From a virus, in IMG/VR virus record IMGVR_UViG_3300044833_000104, positions 1 through 61,920 of that record: 61,920 nucleotides of DNA. The stretch is one strand, 5' to 3'. Below are positions 23,158 to 33,197 of this stretch, piece by piece. The position numbers were made by a program, and so were the translations under genes. The notes under the pieces are model-generated. The model was not told the origin of the DNA and made no database searches. It saw only the letters and a program-made list of their open reading frames with translations. Numbering within the stretch: position 1 is the first letter of the stretch; each line of letters starts with the position of its first letter.

Positions 23158-23561
23158 GCAGGCCTCTTCCGCCACTGCAAAAATACGCTGGAGCTCGCAA
23201 TGATTCCCAGCACGGCACCGATAATTCTCTCTTCCCCACGGAGGCCGGATAAGTCGCCCTCCATCTCGTAAACTGCCTTCCACTGCTCCTTGACCGTGGC
23301 GTCGGTGGTCCTCAAATGCTCATTCAGCGCCACGATGTTGTTGTCTTGCACGGCGTCTTCGGCGGTGATCACCGGTACATACTGCAATCGCTGTGGGGTC
23401 TGAGCGTAGGAGGGTGGGTGGTGCCCTCCAAAGGCGATGAATATGCAGACAGTGATGGTAATAAGCCTTAGCACGAGAAGGACCTTGCCGACTTCCAGTT
23501 TCCTCACTCGCGGCTCCATCGCGCCGTCATCACTATCGTCACTCAGCGCTTTTCTTGACAT
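23154..23561 (-). CDS. Two-helix membrane protein of the lysis block
   Basis: 135 residues. Membrane segments at about 27-45 (VLLVLRLITITVCIFIAF) and at the C-terminus (IIGAVLGIIASSSVFLQW), with a periplasmic middle containing a coiled-coil-like NEHLRTTDATVKEQWKAVYE. An i-spanin or holin-type role is plausible. Confidence 0.5.
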   Translation of the reverse strand: MSRKALSDDSDDGAMEPRVRKLEVGKVLLVLRLITITVCIFIAFGGHHPPSYAQTPQRLQYVPVITAEDAVQDNNIVALNEHLRTTDATVKEQWKAVYEMEGDLSGLRGEERIIGAVLGIIASSSVFLQWRKRPA

Positions 23562-23599
23562 GGGCGACCCTCTTTATTTTTGAATTTGAAGCCGCACGA

Positions 23600-24118
23600 T
23601 TACGCTAAGGCTTGTACTGCATTCATCCGGTTCAACCAGCCGTGGACGAACCTCAACTGCGTCGGGTCGTTTGCCGCGAGCCTTTGGAAATAGGCCCTCT
23701 GAAACATTCCGTACTGCGTCATCACATCCGGGAAGCTGTTGACTTTGGCGAGTGTCTGCGGCCCCATCCCACCATCGGGATTCGCGCCCACAGACATCTG
23801 GAGGAGCTTCACCGCTTCCCTGTTCCCTTCGACTACCGCCATGGAGAGCAGGGCCGTGGCGATCGCCTGAGAGTCGATTTGGGCCAGCAGGATAGGGTCT
23901 GCATACTGCTCGACGAGGACGTTTTCCGCAATCACGAGGGCGTGGTCGCGGTCCATGTCATCGTAGAATCCCGTCTTGGTGAGGTCGGGGTGCCACCTCT
24001 CCGCAATGCCGAAGCGTGTTCTTCCGCCGCGGTCATCCTTGTAGCCAGTCACTTCCCCGACCATCGTTGCGTCTTCCTGTTTCAGGACGAAATCCACCGC
24101 TGCTTTTATGTCTGCCAT
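23600..24118 (-). CDS. Endolysin, GH108 family muramidase
   Basis: 172 residues with GGAGG before the ATG. The N-terminal half carries the GH108 pattern: LKQEDATMVGEVTGYKDDRG, then GRTRFGIAERWHPDL, with Glu15 the likely catalytic acid. The C-terminal half has GANPDGGMGPQTLAKVN, a peptidoglycan-binding motif. It cleaves the glycan backbone at lysis. No signal peptide, so holin-dependent export is expected. Confidence 0.85.
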   Translation of the reverse strand: MADIKAAVDFVLKQEDATMVGEVTGYKDDRGGRTRFGIAERWHPDLTKTGFYDDMDRDHALVIAENVLVEQYADPILLAQIDSQAIATALLSMAVVEGNREAVKLLQMSVGANPDGGMGPQTLAKVNSFPDVMTQYGMFQRAYFQRLAANDPTQLRFVHGWLNRMNAVQALA

Positions 24119-24145
24119 GATGCCTCCTTGGGGCGAAACGAGAGG

Positions 24146-26290
24146 CTAGTGGCAGTCTGGAACGATGACGCCATTGACGGTAGAGACGGCACAGGTGTAG
24201 TTGACAGTCCCCATCTTGGGCGCGGTCACTGCTACGGTTGCTGTCTTGGTCGAGCTCTTGAAATTGACTGTATCTGTTGGCGTAAATGTCACTGACAGCG
24301 TTGCCGTGCCTATCGGCAGATAGGTTCCCAGCGCAGGCGAGTAGGTGAACACCCCCGGCGTTGATGCCGTGGCATTCAGCTGGGCAGTGGACAGCGTAGA
24401 GGTGACAACCAAGGCCGCTGGGGCCCATGTAATGACGGGCGCGGCCTGCACAACTGGAGGAGGCGGAGGAGGCGGCAGGGGCAGGGCTGCTCCAACTACC
24501 TCAAACGCTCCGATGGAGGGCTGGGCTGGCCGCAGAGCGCCTGCATAGTCTGTGGTGACCCCGGCAACAGCGGCTCCAGCTCCTATGGCCGGACTGCCCG
24601 CCGTCAAGTGCGGGTCGATGGCGTCGATGTTCGACTCGGCGGTCAAGAGCGGATCGCCGCACTGGAAGGCCGTCTCGCCGGGGAGCGTGTTGTCCGGGCA
24701 GCCGGTTCTCATCGTGCTCCAGAGATTGTTCGTCGCGGTGATGTTGGCAGCGCCTATGCCGGTTTCGAAGTAGAACCCGGATGCGAGTTGGTTGAAATTC
24801 GCCGCGTCGGGGTAACCCTTGTTGATGTTGTTTTTGAAGATGATCTTTGTGGTCGGGCAGCTACCGCTTTTGCATCCGGTGTCGTACATCGTAGTCCCGT
24901 AGCCGACTGAGGTGTTGTTGGCCAGGGTGAGGGTCTGACCCTCCTTCATGCTGAAAGACCACTCATCGCCAGCGGCGCGGCAGAGGTCATGCAGGTTGGC
25001 ATTCCACCCGGGCGGATTTAGAGGAGCATTCGATGCCGTGCCGAGAAAGCGGCAGTTGCTGACAGAGACGGAATTTTCAACGCTGGTTGGGCCGCCCGCG
25101 CCGGTTTTGAAGGTTGCGCCTTCGTTGCCTTCCGCCCACGAGTTTGTAACATGAACCTGTGGGTTGTGGGTGAGGTCGTCTCCTTGGTGGAGGCCGTCAA
25201 AACCGTCTTGGGTGTTGTGGTGAAAAACGCTGCTATCGATGTTATAAATAGCGTCTCCCATAGCGATCAGGACGAGACCATCCCCATACCCCCACCCGCC
25301 ATCATCGTTGCCGTAGTTGTAGGAATTTTGATTGGGGGGAACGGCGAGGTTATATGGCTTGACCGCGTTGAATCCATTCCACCCCACATCGATGTGGGAG
25401 ATGTTGATCGTCCCAACCGATTCGCAGGACGCATTACACCCGCCGCCGTCAGCATCCCACCCGCCCATGCCGTTACCTTCGATGAACAGGTCGGAGGCCG
25501 TGGACACGTCGCTGGCGGTTGTGTTGTAGTGGCTTCCGTTGATGCCCTCTTCCGCCAGCCCTACGAGGGCAAGGTCTTTGAGGGTAAAGTTCGACGGACC
25601 TTGCCCGGTGTAGGACTGCATGAGGATGCCGACTTTAGCGAAGTTGTTCTTGTCCTGCACGCACGACCCTGTTACTGCGTTGTTCACGCGAACGCAGGTG
25701 TCCGGCTGGGTCAGTTCCATGCACTCTAGATCGACGTAGTTTGAACCGTGAAGATCAAAGAGGGCGTTGACTCCGTCGGTGCCTTCGATGACGGTCGGAT
25801 TGAGCAGGAGGGTGTGGGTGGGGTTATGGCACGCGCCTGCGTTTTTGCCGAGGATTCGGGTAGGATTCCCAGCCGAACCATTTGGCGGCGGCGGCGGATG
25901 GCAGCCATCTGTTCCCCCAGTGCTGGTACACCAGGGCCACGCCTGCCCCAGCCCGTTGAGCGGCTTGCCGTGGTAGTAGGGGCCAAGGTCTTCATATTGC
26001 ACCGTGTCGCCACCCGCGATGCGCCACGCAAAGGTGGACTGATTGAGCAGCCAGTACAGGTGATTTACGGCGCACGGCTGTGCCGTTCCCGATCCGGGGT
26101 AGGCGGCGTTCGTGGTGCCGGTGCATTGCGTTGCCGTGCCGCCGTCCAACCGGACATACCAGGTAGTCGGTGTGGGCGCTACGATGCCGCTCTGCATGGC
26201 CATGATGGAGCTGACGTGCGGGCGGTAGGTTTGGGCGGGAAGGCTCAGGCAGCATAGAACGGCGGCGAACACGAGCAGGAATCTGCGCAT
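24146..26290 (-). CDS. Secreted right-handed beta-helix protein with Ig-like end
   Basis: 714 residues from the ATG at 26290 (AAAGGAG upstream). Residues 1-19 are a Sec signal peptide (MRRFLLVFAAVLCCLSLPAQ). Residues about 50-560 contain short Asn- and Gly-rich turns typical of pectate-lyase-like beta-helices. A poly-Pro linker (LPPPPPPPV) leads to an Ig-like repeat (ITWAPAALVVTSTLSTAQLN) of a kind common in Acidobacteria surface proteins. A signal peptide is odd for a virion part, so it is probably a host-surface or secreted cargo protein. Polysaccharide binding or cleavage is possible. Confidence 0.75.
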   Translation of the reverse strand: MRRFLLVFAAVLCCLSLPAQTYRPHVSSIMAMQSGIVAPTPTTWYVRLDGGTATQCTGTTNAAYPGSGTAQPCAVNHLYWLLNQSTFAWRIAGGDTVQYEDLGPYYHGKPLNGLGQAWPWCTSTGGTDGCHPPPPPNGSAGNPTRILGKNAGACHNPTHTLLLNPTVIEGTDGVNALFDLHGSNYVDLECMELTQPDTCVRVNNAVTGSCVQDKNNFAKVGILMQSYTGQGPSNFTLKDLALVGLAEEGINGSHYNTTASDVSTASDLFIEGNGMGGWDADGGGCNASCESVGTINISHIDVGWNGFNAVKPYNLAVPPNQNSYNYGNDDGGWGYGDGLVLIAMGDAIYNIDSSVFHHNTQDGFDGLHQGDDLTHNPQVHVTNSWAEGNEGATFKTGAGGPTSVENSVSVSNCRFLGTASNAPLNPPGWNANLHDLCRAAGDEWSFSMKEGQTLTLANNTSVGYGTTMYDTGCKSGSCPTTKIIFKNNINKGYPDAANFNQLASGFYFETGIGAANITATNNLWSTMRTGCPDNTLPGETAFQCGDPLLTAESNIDAIDPHLTAGSPAIGAGAAVAGVTTDYAGALRPAQPSIGAFEVVGAALPLPPPPPPPVVQAAPVITWAPAALVVTSTLSTAQLNATASTPGVFTYSPALGTYLPIGTATLSVTFTPTDTVNFKSSTKTATVAVTAPKMGTVNYTCAVSTVNGVIVPDCH

Positions 26291-26393
26291 GGTGAATCTC
26301 CTTTGCAGGTGATAGTGGGATTTTGGGAGTTCGGTCAAACCCTTGAAAAAAAAGCTGTTGTTTTGTGTTGCCGTACCCTACACTTCCCAGACA
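26291..26393. promoter_or_regulatory. Divergent promoter region of the cargo pair
   Basis: Only 103 bases separate the divergent beta-helix and acyltransferase genes. On the minus strand TTGACC is followed after 18 bases by TATCAC. On the plus strand TGTTGT and TACACT are weak -35 and -10 candidates. Independent promoters here would let both genes be read in the lysogen while the tail operon is silent. Confidence 0.4.
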
Positions 26394-27413
26394 ATGGCAA
26401 CTGCGGTACTCAGCCCTACAGAGATTTCGGCAAAGCACCGCATCCCCACCCTCGACGGATGGCGCGGCATCGCGATCCTTCTGGTGCTGGTCAGCCATTT
26501 GCAGTGGGGCTTATTCCACCACGAGATCATCTCGACGGGCATTCATGGAGTCGCAGTCTTCTTCGTGCTCAGCGGCTACCTGATCACCTCAAAGCTTCGA
26601 GAGGAGTATCAGCAGACCGGCTCGATCAACCTCAAACACTTCTTCATCCGAAGGCTCTTCCGGCTCATGCCCGCCGCATGGACCTACCTGCTGGCGATTG
26701 GATTGATGACGCGACACGGGCTTGTACTTGGACGCCACACGATCCTGGCCTGCCTGCTGTTTTATCGCAACTTCAACCAACTCATTGATGCTGGGCCCGG
26801 CTCTTTCATTACCGGCCATTTCTGGTCGCTCTCGATCGAGGAACAGTTTTACCTCTTTTGGCCTTCCACTCTTTTACTTCTGGGATTCAGGCGAGTTCGC
26901 TATTTCTGTCTCGTCGTTGCGGTGATCGTGGCAGCAGTACGGTTGCACCATTGGTCGATGCTGATGACCATCGAGCCGGCAGAGTCGTTCGCAACGCAGT
27001 ATCGAGCCGACGCGCTTTTTGTTGGTTGCGCTGCGGCCCTTTCGGTTCCGCTTCTATCCAGATACGTTCGCGGATGGATGCTCGCACCTCTGTGCGCCCT
27101 TCTGATTCTCTGCATTTCGAAATACAGCCTGCTCATCCCTCTCTGGGAGCCGGTCGTCATCGCTCTGGCCATTTTTTCCACCTCTACAGGCAGCCATCCG
27201 GTGATGGCCCGCACCCTCGAATGGAAGCCGCTGGTTTATCTAGGAACCATCTCTTATTCGCTCTATCTTTGGCAGGAACCCTTTCTCTGGACGCACATCG
27301 ACGGAGCAACGTCTGCGGTGGTGCGGCTAGCTGTCGTCGCCGGAACCGCAGTGCTGAGTTACCACTTCATCGAAAGGCCGATGATCGCATTTGGAAGGCG
27401 GTTGATCCCCTAA
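26394..27413 (+). CDS. Acyltransferase 3 family membrane enzyme (OafA-like)
   Basis: 339 residues from the ATG at 26394; a TTG at 26343 would add 17 residues. About ten membrane segments. Family marks are IPTLDGWRGIAILLVLVSHL with the catalytic-type His, VAVFFVLSGYLIT, FFIRRLFRLMPAAW, GHFWSLSIEEQFYLFWP and YLGTISYSLYLWQEP. It would O-acylate a surface glycan such as O-antigen. It is the only rightward gene in the tail region, a typical lysogenic-conversion insertion that could mask the phage receptor. Confidence 0.88.
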   Translation: MATAVLSPTEISAKHRIPTLDGWRGIAILLVLVSHLQWGLFHHEIISTGIHGVAVFFVLSGYLITSKLREEYQQTGSINLKHFFIRRLFRLMPAAWTYLLAIGLMTRHGLVLGRHTILACLLFYRNFNQLIDAGPGSFITGHFWSLSIEEQFYLFWPSTLLLLGFRRVRYFCLVVAVIVAAVRLHHWSMLMTIEPAESFATQYRADALFVGCAAALSVPLLSRYVRGWMLAPLCALLILCISKYSLLIPLWEPVVIALAIFSTSTGSHPVMARTLEWKPLVYLGTISYSLYLWQEPFLWTHIDGATSAVVRLAVVAGTAVLSYHFIERPMIAFGRRLIP

Positions 27414-27423
27414 AGCTGAGCAT

Positions 27424-29961
27424 CTACAGCGTAGCGTTGCCCACGGTGACCCAGTTGAGCAGATTGTTTAGCACATAGTTGGCAGCGTCAGATGCAACGC
27501 TGATTCCTCCAAAGCCGATCTTGGTTGGCGTAATGAAGGTGCCCACTGCCTCCGAATAAAAGTTGATGAAGTTCACGCCGTCGAAGCTGTAGTCGAAGAA
27601 GAGGGTAGTGCCACTGTTGCGAAGCTGCACCCAAAGCGGGGAAAAGAAAGGGGAAATAGGATTTCCGGTAAATTGCGTTGGGCCGGATGCCACCGTTGAA
27701 TTATCTGAATTGACATTGTTGATCCTCTCCACGCGCGGCAAGATTCCAGTCGTTTGGGTGAGAAATTCAAAGCCCATCAGCTTCGTACCATCGTAGAAAT
27801 AAATCCCAGCGTCCTGTGAGCTTACGAATCCCTTGCCTATCGCCATTCTGAATTGTGCTTGAACCTTGTACGGCGTACTTGGCTGTGCAACAAATAATCC
27901 GCGCCAGTTCAAAGAGCTACTATCGACTATATGCATCAGGATCGGCCCGCTGCTAGAGCCGTTTTGAATCGCCGTTGAGGCACCCTGATTCACCCAGGTG
28001 AAGCTTGACAGCGCGGGGCAGCTACTTCCACCACCGCCTCCGCCGCCTGCTGCCCACTTCGTTCCTGTTGCTTGTGTTGAATCAGCCGTGAGCACCTGCC
28101 CATCTGAGCCAACTGGCAAACGTGTCGCAGTCCCGCCCGTTGCCCCGGCGATCACGTCACCCTTCGTAGTCATCGGGTTCGCGAACCCGGCTGGATTTGC
28201 CGCCCACTTCAATCCCAGCACTTGCGACGAGTCCGCAGTGAGTACCTGCGTGTCAGCGCCGACTGGAATACGGGCGCTGGCCGTGCTATAGCCTGCGAGA
28301 TCGCCCTTGGTGGTAGTTGGCGAACTTCCTCCTGCTGGCACAGCCCAAGTCGCATCTTCGCGCAGGAATTTGGTCGTTCCTGCTGTCGCTCCCGGATCGG
28401 GTACAGCTCCAACCGCGTGACTGCTTCCAGAGGCAACCATGACCGGGAGATCAGTGGCGGCAACTGCACGAAATGTAGGAACCGCTGCACTACCCGAGGC
28501 GGGGCCAGCAAACACAAGGTTCGCACTCTGGGCGTTGTCTGTGATTGCAATGGCAGGCGTCGTGGTTGGATTTGTAACCGTGACAGTCTGCCGCGACGGA
28601 ACCGAAGCCGAGACCCTGCTGACTGACCCCGTACCCGGCGCAATAGACATCTTCAGCGCGATCAGGGAAAGCCCAACACTGCCGCCTGTGGTACCAAACC
28701 CAACCGTATTCGAGTAGACGCCAGCAGCAGAGGCAACCCCGTCGAATCCGGTCACAATAAAAGGGGTGGTTCCGATATTAGATTGGGTGGCAACTTGCGG
28801 CCATGTGGGTGTGGTCGAGATTGCTCCCACTCCAAGCGTGGCCGCTGACAAATGAAGTATGTCGCCATAAGCGGTAGTTGTCACATTGCCCGTTCCCAAC
28901 GTGGCTCCGTTGGATATTGAAAGTGCGGGAACGTAGGCATCGACCGTGCTCTTCGGATACTCGTAAAGATTGACCGTTGGCTTGACGTTAGGGCTGATAT
29001 TTAGCGTGACTGTGTTGGCACCGCCCACTATGTTGGTGGCGATAAACACGCCCGAGGTAAAAGGCGTACCTCCACTGACTCCCTGCAAGTTGTAAAGCGT
29101 ATAAGTGTTTCCCTGAGTGTCGCTGCACGTAGGCGATGAGCCGCCTGCTGAGTTGTAAATAAATTCAAGCAGAATAGTGTTGCCTGCCACCGTGTTTGAA
29201 GCAAAAGTGGTAGCGAGCGTGCTGACCAGGACAGCCGAGCCGGATACCTCCTGAATCAAAGCGCTTCCGCTGACGATCTGAACCGCCAACGAGATGGCTC
29301 CACTGCCTAGGTCACTCACAGCAACCGACGCGCTGCTCTTGAGGTTGAGCACTGTGGACGAACTGTTGGCCGTTCCGTCGTGCTGGAGGGCGATACTGCT
29401 CCCGCTCGCTGGCACGGAAAACGTCCCATCCGCCTTCAGGAACTTCCCCGCAGCCGCCGAGCCCGCAGGAGGAGCAGGCACCGCACCTGCCGCTCCGCCT
29501 GAACCAGAATCGCCAGTGAACGCGCTGATCGCCAGCGTACGGTTTGCTGACAAGTCCCCGCCGCCCGTAAGAGGCGCAGTAGTCGCGATTGTTCGGCTCG
29601 TCGGAACCTTCGCAGCGAGGTCCGTGACGAGGTTAGTGACCTTCGACTCGGGCAGGCTGGGAATGTCCGCTGCGACCAGCGCACGCAGGATTACTGTTCC
29701 GCTAGATCCATCCGGCGTTGCCAGAACTTCATTCGCGGGGCCAGATGGCAGCACCGCCGACATCGTCCCGTCCGCAGCTACCGTGGTCGTCGTCCCATCC
29801 GGCTTTACCGTTCCCCGCAAAGACGCTGTGGCCTTTTGAGGGTAGAAGCTGATCGACTGTAGCGGTGCAGCACCGTCGGTCTGCGGCTTGACGTTCTGAT
29901 CCCCGGTTGGAGCCGCCGGGGCGGTGCTGTTGAGCAGGATGCTTACTGTTGGAGTGGGCAT
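27424..29961 (-). CDS. Tail fibre or receptor-binding protein
   Basis: 845 residues. The N-terminal part carries fibre repeats such as TTAPLTGGGDLSANRTLAI. Two related segments, ARIPVGADTQVLTADSSQ and TRLPVGSDGQVLTADSTQ, follow. The last 180 residues look like a jelly-roll lectin (WRGLFVAQPSTPYKVQAQFR, WVQLRNSGTTLFFDYSFDG). The start overlaps the upstream tail-hub gene. It probably recognises a surface sugar. Inverse orientation to the acyltransferase that ends 11 bases away. Confidence 0.8.
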   Translation of the reverse strand: MPTPTVSILLNSTAPAAPTGDQNVKPQTDGAAPLQSISFYPQKATASLRGTVKPDGTTTTVAADGTMSAVLPSGPANEVLATPDGSSGTVILRALVAADIPSLPESKVTNLVTDLAAKVPTSRTIATTAPLTGGGDLSANRTLAISAFTGDSGSGGAAGAVPAPPAGSAAAGKFLKADGTFSVPASGSSIALQHDGTANSSSTVLNLKSSASVAVSDLGSGAISLAVQIVSGSALIQEVSGSAVLVSTLATTFASNTVAGNTILLEFIYNSAGGSSPTCSDTQGNTYTLYNLQGVSGGTPFTSGVFIATNIVGGANTVTLNISPNVKPTVNLYEYPKSTVDAYVPALSISNGATLGTGNVTTTAYGDILHLSAATLGVGAISTTPTWPQVATQSNIGTTPFIVTGFDGVASAAGVYSNTVGFGTTGGSVGLSLIALKMSIAPGTGSVSRVSASVPSRQTVTVTNPTTTPAIAITDNAQSANLVFAGPASGSAAVPTFRAVAATDLPVMVASGSSHAVGAVPDPGATAGTTKFLREDATWAVPAGGSSPTTTKGDLAGYSTASARIPVGADTQVLTADSSQVLGLKWAANPAGFANPMTTKGDVIAGATGGTATRLPVGSDGQVLTADSTQATGTKWAAGGGGGGGSSCPALSSFTWVNQGASTAIQNGSSSGPILMHIVDSSSLNWRGLFVAQPSTPYKVQAQFRMAIGKGFVSSQDAGIYFYDGTKLMGFEFLTQTTGILPRVERINNVNSDNSTVASGPTQFTGNPISPFFSPLWVQLRNSGTTLFFDYSFDGVNFINFYSEAVGTFITPTKIGFGGISVASDAANYVLNNLLNWVTVGNATL

Positions 29962-32900
29962 TAGTTCCCTACCTCGAAAGCCTGCGGTGCAGGCCATCCA
30001 CCCGGTAACGGGTTGGCCGATGCTCCAGCCGCGTGCGTGACTTGGATCGCACCCATGTAGGTGTACCCGGGGATGCCTACTTTGGCTGTGGTTAGCTCCG
30101 CAAAGACAGCAAGCACCGGGCTTTGATCACCCAGGTAGTCTGGATCTTGGATGGTCACGTAATACCATGTTGGCGTGCCACCCGGGTCAGGGATCGAGAT
30201 TGACCGCGCGTGATAGCTCACCGTCCCGCTCGTGAAGGCCACCGTAACCGCAGCGAGTGCGATATGCGTGGCGTCCGGCTGCGAAAGCGATATCGCTGGC
30301 GTGTTGGCGTAGTTCGTATTGTTGATCAGCGTCGAGCCTCCGCCATCGATGGAGCCGGGAATCGTCGGCTGCTGGAAGCCCTGCGCCGTAAGCTCCTCGG
30401 TCGGACTCCAGTCATAGATCGATGGGTCGGTCTCCTGCACATCGATTTCGGTTCCGAGCAAAGTTACCTCGTTGCCGTCCGCCTGTTGCTTGTTGATGGT
30501 GAAGCGGTGCGCCGCAATCTCCAGATACTTGTTCACCCAGCCGAGCAGCGGCAAGGTCATCTGCACGACGTCGAGCGCGGTCGTCTTGTACATCGCCATG
30601 TTGTAGCTGAAGGTTCCGGTGCCCTGTTGCCGTCGCCGCATCAACTCGATCTTGCAAAGCCTCTGCGCCGTCGGGCTTGAGATGGTAAAGGGCAACTGGA
30701 TATCGAGCCATCGCCGATCTCCGCCGTCGGCATATAGATTCACATCGCCAAACGGGATCATCGGAGAACTGGGGCCCGTATAGCCGTGGTCTATGTCCTG
30801 CGCATACGGTGGTATGTCGCTAGACTGCCAGTTGTTCGCCGGGCTGACATATGTGCCCTTGACGCCGTTGTAGAGGTCGCGGATGGAAACTTTCTGGCGC
30901 CAGCGGAAGGGGCCGGCGGCAATCGCGAGAGTCGGTGCCGTGTTCCCGAACGGCGCTATGACAATAGGGCCGGTGTAACCGCCAGGGAGGCTGTAGTTGA
31001 CGGCGATGGAGATGGCCATGCCAGCAATGTCACCGAATATCGCACCATCCAGCGAATACTCAAGCGCCATGTTCGCACTGAACGCAGCGAGCGCGGCTAC
31101 TGGATCAGTGAAGGTTATGTCGCCAACAAATGTTCCGTTTGCATGGTCGGGAATAGTCACGCCCGGGACGGTTGCACCGAAAACACTCTCGGAGTATTGC
31201 GAAGTAACGTTGGCAACGCATTTGATAGAGACAACGGTAGCCCCCGCAGGAAGCGACGGCATCGCAACGCCGGTCCATGTTGCATGTGCCGTGCCACGGT
31301 CTCCGGTGGTGACGGGCGGGATAGTTCCTGTGACCGATAAGGCGACAGGGGCAGGGGTAGTGCTCGTTGGCGGACTCACTGAGGCAGCGCCCGTCCCGGT
31401 AGTTGTTCCCGATGCTGGAGGATAAGCCCACGCTGTATATAAGCCAGAGACAGTGCCGGGGGGCGATGTTGGGCCGACTTCGCCACTGCTTCCAGCCCAT
31501 GCCGCTGGCCAGATCACGAACTGGCCCTGCGTGTAGGTCAGCCGGCCGCCGCATGAGGTCAGAAGGTTTTGCAGCACCTCGCCACGTTTTACAGTCAGCG
31601 GGAAGCCACCGTTGCAGTCATAACGCGGCACCGTTCCGCCCGCCGCCGTCGGCACCAACTCATCGCAGATGTTGGCCGCAGCTATCAGCTTGTCCAGCGG
31701 AATCTCTGTGCCGTAAGCAGCCTTGAACCCGAATACCGGATGCGCCAGATAATCGGCGATGATGAGCGCCGGGTTTTCGGTATAGCCTGTTCCAGCCGCA
31801 TTCGACGTGCCTGGTCCGGTCGAAAGCTGTATGTCATAGACATAGTGCCCCATGTCGTCATGGGCATCGGTGAAGGCCATCACTTGTAGCTGGCTCGTAT
31901 CTGTGGTGGGCGAGAGGGCGATGCTATCCCAGCCCTTGGGATGATCAGGAGAGTTATAAATCTGCGTCCAAGTGGTTCCGTTGTTGAGCGTGTACCAAAT
32001 CCCAGCCGACCGGCCGGTGAAGGTGAATGGGTTTACAGCAGAGAGGATGTTGAGATAGAGCGTTCCCGGAACCGGCGAGGCAGGCAGAGAGGCGAACTGC
32101 CAGACGCATCCGACATAGATGTGGTTATGGAGAATTTCTGCCGAAGCATAGGTGGTCAGGTCCGCATCTACGGCGCTGCCGGGATTCTGATATCCATCTG
32201 TCGTTCCGCTATCGAGGCCGAAATTGTAGCCCTGATCTACTCCCAGTTCATAGGCACCGACATGCCCATTGCTTCCCCAGCCATTGAGTAGCGTCGTCGG
32301 GCGCTGGAGGACGTTCGAGATTGCCGAGGCTCGCGGGTCGTAGATATCGTTCTTCCCGGAGATGCGGAAGGCAATCGTCGGCAGGCCGTTGGCGAAGATT
32401 GCGTCGTTGTAGTGCAACCGCAAAAACACAGATGTTTTGCCAAGGAGTTTGTGAGCTGCGGTCCACGGATTGCCGGGATAGGTGACGAGGTTGCCGGGGT
32501 CGCCATCATAAGGCGTTCCGCTGATCATGCCGGGGAAGGTCTCGGTGTGATCGCCGAGCAAAACCTCCATGTGAATCTTCGCCTTGTAGTTCGGCCACAG
32601 CGTCAATGCATCCCCGGAGCCCGAAATCGTCGTTGCGGCACCACCGCAGAGATACGAGAAGGTGACGCTGTCTATGACCGTCACCGCAAAACGCCCGTTG
32701 AAGGTGCCGTCCCAGACATTCTCAATTTGCAGCGTATCGCCTGTTTGAAGGTCTGTGATACCTGCTGTCAATACCGCAGTAACGACGTCATTGGTCCGGG
32801 TCAAACTGACGAAACCTACCGCTTGCTGGGTCGGCTCAAAGCTGCACCCGTTGTTATCCAGCCGAACCCGTTGGCCATCGAACAGCAGGGCATCCACGTT

Positions 32901-33194
32901 CTTGCAGGCGTGGCAGGCAAGCATGATAACCAAGTCGAGATACTTATTGCTGTCATCGTGCTCGCTGATATGGACAAGGACGCCGCCAACCTTTGCGCGA
33001 CCGTAGACAACGTTCCACGGTGCCGTTGGATTGCGGGAGAGCAAGGATGTGCCAGTGAGCGGCCCTTTAGATAACAAGGTGCCGATGCCGGTGAGCAGCG
33101 TGCCGATGCCAGCCATGATGAGCATTGGGTTGCCGAGTAAGATGCCCCCGGTTATCTCCAAGCCGCCAATGATGATGCCGACGTATTTAGACAT
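29961..33194 (-). CDS. Tail tip/hub protein (gpJ-like)
   Basis: 1077 residues. The N-terminus is hydrophobic (IIIGGLEITGGILLGNPMLIMAGIGTLLTG). It continues NPTAPWNVVYGRAKVGGVLVHI, the opening of many siphophage tail-tip proteins, and ends with a YYVTIQDPDYLGD module. By size, position after an NlpC/P60-like gene and before the fibre gene, it should form the central hub that contacts the host. Confidence 0.75.
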   Translation of the reverse strand: MSKYVGIIIGGLEITGGILLGNPMLIMAGIGTLLTGIGTLLSKGPLTGTSLLSRNPTAPWNVVYGRAKVGGVLVHISEHDDSNKYLDLVIMLACHACKNVDALLFDGQRVRLDNNGCSFEPTQQAVGFVSLTRTNDVVTAVLTAGITDLQTGDTLQIENVWDGTFNGRFAVTVIDSVTFSYLCGGAATTISGSGDALTLWPNYKAKIHMEVLLGDHTETFPGMISGTPYDGDPGNLVTYPGNPWTAAHKLLGKTSVFLRLHYNDAIFANGLPTIAFRISGKNDIYDPRASAISNVLQRPTTLLNGWGSNGHVGAYELGVDQGYNFGLDSGTTDGYQNPGSAVDADLTTYASAEILHNHIYVGCVWQFASLPASPVPGTLYLNILSAVNPFTFTGRSAGIWYTLNNGTTWTQIYNSPDHPKGWDSIALSPTTDTSQLQVMAFTDAHDDMGHYVYDIQLSTGPGTSNAAGTGYTENPALIIADYLAHPVFGFKAAYGTEIPLDKLIAAANICDELVPTAAGGTVPRYDCNGGFPLTVKRGEVLQNLLTSCGGRLTYTQGQFVIWPAAWAGSSGEVGPTSPPGTVSGLYTAWAYPPASGTTTGTGAASVSPPTSTTPAPVALSVTGTIPPVTTGDRGTAHATWTGVAMPSLPAGATVVSIKCVANVTSQYSESVFGATVPGVTIPDHANGTFVGDITFTDPVAALAAFSANMALEYSLDGAIFGDIAGMAISIAVNYSLPGGYTGPIVIAPFGNTAPTLAIAAGPFRWRQKVSIRDLYNGVKGTYVSPANNWQSSDIPPYAQDIDHGYTGPSSPMIPFGDVNLYADGGDRRWLDIQLPFTISSPTAQRLCKIELMRRRQQGTGTFSYNMAMYKTTALDVVQMTLPLLGWVNKYLEIAAHRFTINKQQADGNEVTLLGTEIDVQETDPSIYDWSPTEELTAQGFQQPTIPGSIDGGGSTLINNTNYANTPAISLSQPDATHIALAAVTVAFTSGTVSYHARSISIPDPGGTPTWYYVTIQDPDYLGDQSPVLAVFAELTTAKVGIPGYTYMGAIQVTHAAGASANPLPGGWPAPQAFEVGN

Positions 33195-33197
33195 AGA

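Noticed and set aside
27424-29961. Diversity-generating retroelement in the tail fibre
   Set aside because: No reverse transcriptase gene and no template-variable repeat pair was seen in the window.
29294-33074. Plus-strand frames opposite the tail fibre and hub genes
   Set aside because: Shadow frames without starts or motifs; the minus-strand genes are continuous and in operon order.
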